Part shown: positions 63,961 to 64,000 of the stretch, piece by piece
How the letters are laid out: each line of letters starts with the position of its first letter
Position numbering within the stretch: position 1 is the first letter of the stretch
NCBI GenBank assembly: GCA_002077065.1
Contig: NAJO01000002.1
Span: forward strand, 1,714,706-1,778,705
Direction of reading: 5' to 3'
DNA length: 64,000 bases
From: Cryoendolithus antarcticus
Lineage: Eukaryota > Ascomycota > Dothideomycetes > Cladosporiales > Cladosporiaceae
Notes under the pieces: model-generated
Databases searched by the model: none
Told to the model about the DNA's origin: nothing
Seen by the model: only the letters and a program-made list of their open reading frames with translations
Position numbers and translations under genes: made by a program

Positions 63961-64000
63961 ACGTCTATTAAGGTTCGTAAAGCTAAGCTCTCTTAAGGTA

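Larger units (their letters stand above)
60000..64000 (-). mobile_element. RIP-mutated repeat element, extends beyond the window
   Basis: From about 60000 CA and TG dinucleotides nearly vanish (4 counted in 60301-60900, versus 8 in the single 60-base line 59701-59760), TA is in great excess, and CG remains common. This is the pattern of RIP acting on CpA in repeated DNA. Minus-strand reading frames can still be followed in several places, interrupted by TAG and TAA where Gln is expected. The hexamer TTCGCT or its complement recurs dozens of times. The element type is not recognised, and no terminal repeat was found at the left border. The right end lies outside the window. Confidence 0.85.

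Noticed and set aside
60000..64000. CRISPR array or satellite suggested by the recurrent TTCGCTA heptamer
   Set aside because: Spacing is irregular and the heptamer is explained by repeated codons in a RIP-converted coding sequence.

Overview
This is nuclear DNA of a filamentous ascomycete (Pezizomycotina), most likely a Dothideomycete; the class is inferred from protein character only. The genes carry short introns (49-105 bases) with GTRNGT-type donors and CTAAC/CTGAC-type branch sites. Families typical of these fungi are present: a HET-domain gene, GT15 mannosyltransferase, GMC oxidoreductase, GH11 and CE5 enzymes with fungal CBM1 modules, and NmrA-like proteins. The right end has lost almost all CpA/TpG, the signature of repeat-induced point mutation (RIP).

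Layout. 0-5 kb: small uncharacterised genes, then a Rogdi/RAV2-type V-ATPase assembly factor. 5.6-9.7 kb: a rhomboid protease and the sorting nexin MVP1. 10.3-12.1 kb: a HET gene broken by one in-frame stop and one frameshift. 12.8-18 kb: a C2H2-like protein and a GT15 mannosyltransferase. 18-20.3 kb: gene-poor, with a tRNA 3' fragment and a tRNA-like gene whose anticodon loop holds a highly structured insert. 20.4-27.1 kb: an F-box protein, cohesin SCC3, urease accessory UreD and a small Ser/Pro-rich protein. 27.3-30.4 kb: three tandem BTB paralogues that share an intron position. 31-39.5 kb: a GMC oxidoreductase, DNA ligase IV, the EH protein IRS4 and a JMJD7-type JmjC protein.

39.9-46.8 kb is rich in polysaccharide-degrading enzymes: a GH5 exo-1,3-glucanase and a divergently transcribed acetylxylan esterase/xylanase pair, with an amidohydrolase between. 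The pair carries nearly identical 3' CBM1 cassettes, including the intron, in opposite orientation. 47.5-59.6 kb: the mitochondrial dynamin MGM1, a methyltransferase, the ABC ATPase CAF16, tRNA isopentenyltransferase MOD5 (two in-frame starts), an NmrA-like reductase and a GH2 beta-galactosidase.

From about 60.0 kb to the end the composition changes abruptly. This is a RIP-mutated, minus-strand coding repeat whose reading frames can still be followed through TAG/TAA stops standing where Gln codons are expected. The esterase and xylanase should act together on acetylated xylan, and the shared cassette points to recent exchange between them. Most other genes are housekeeping and not functionally clustered.
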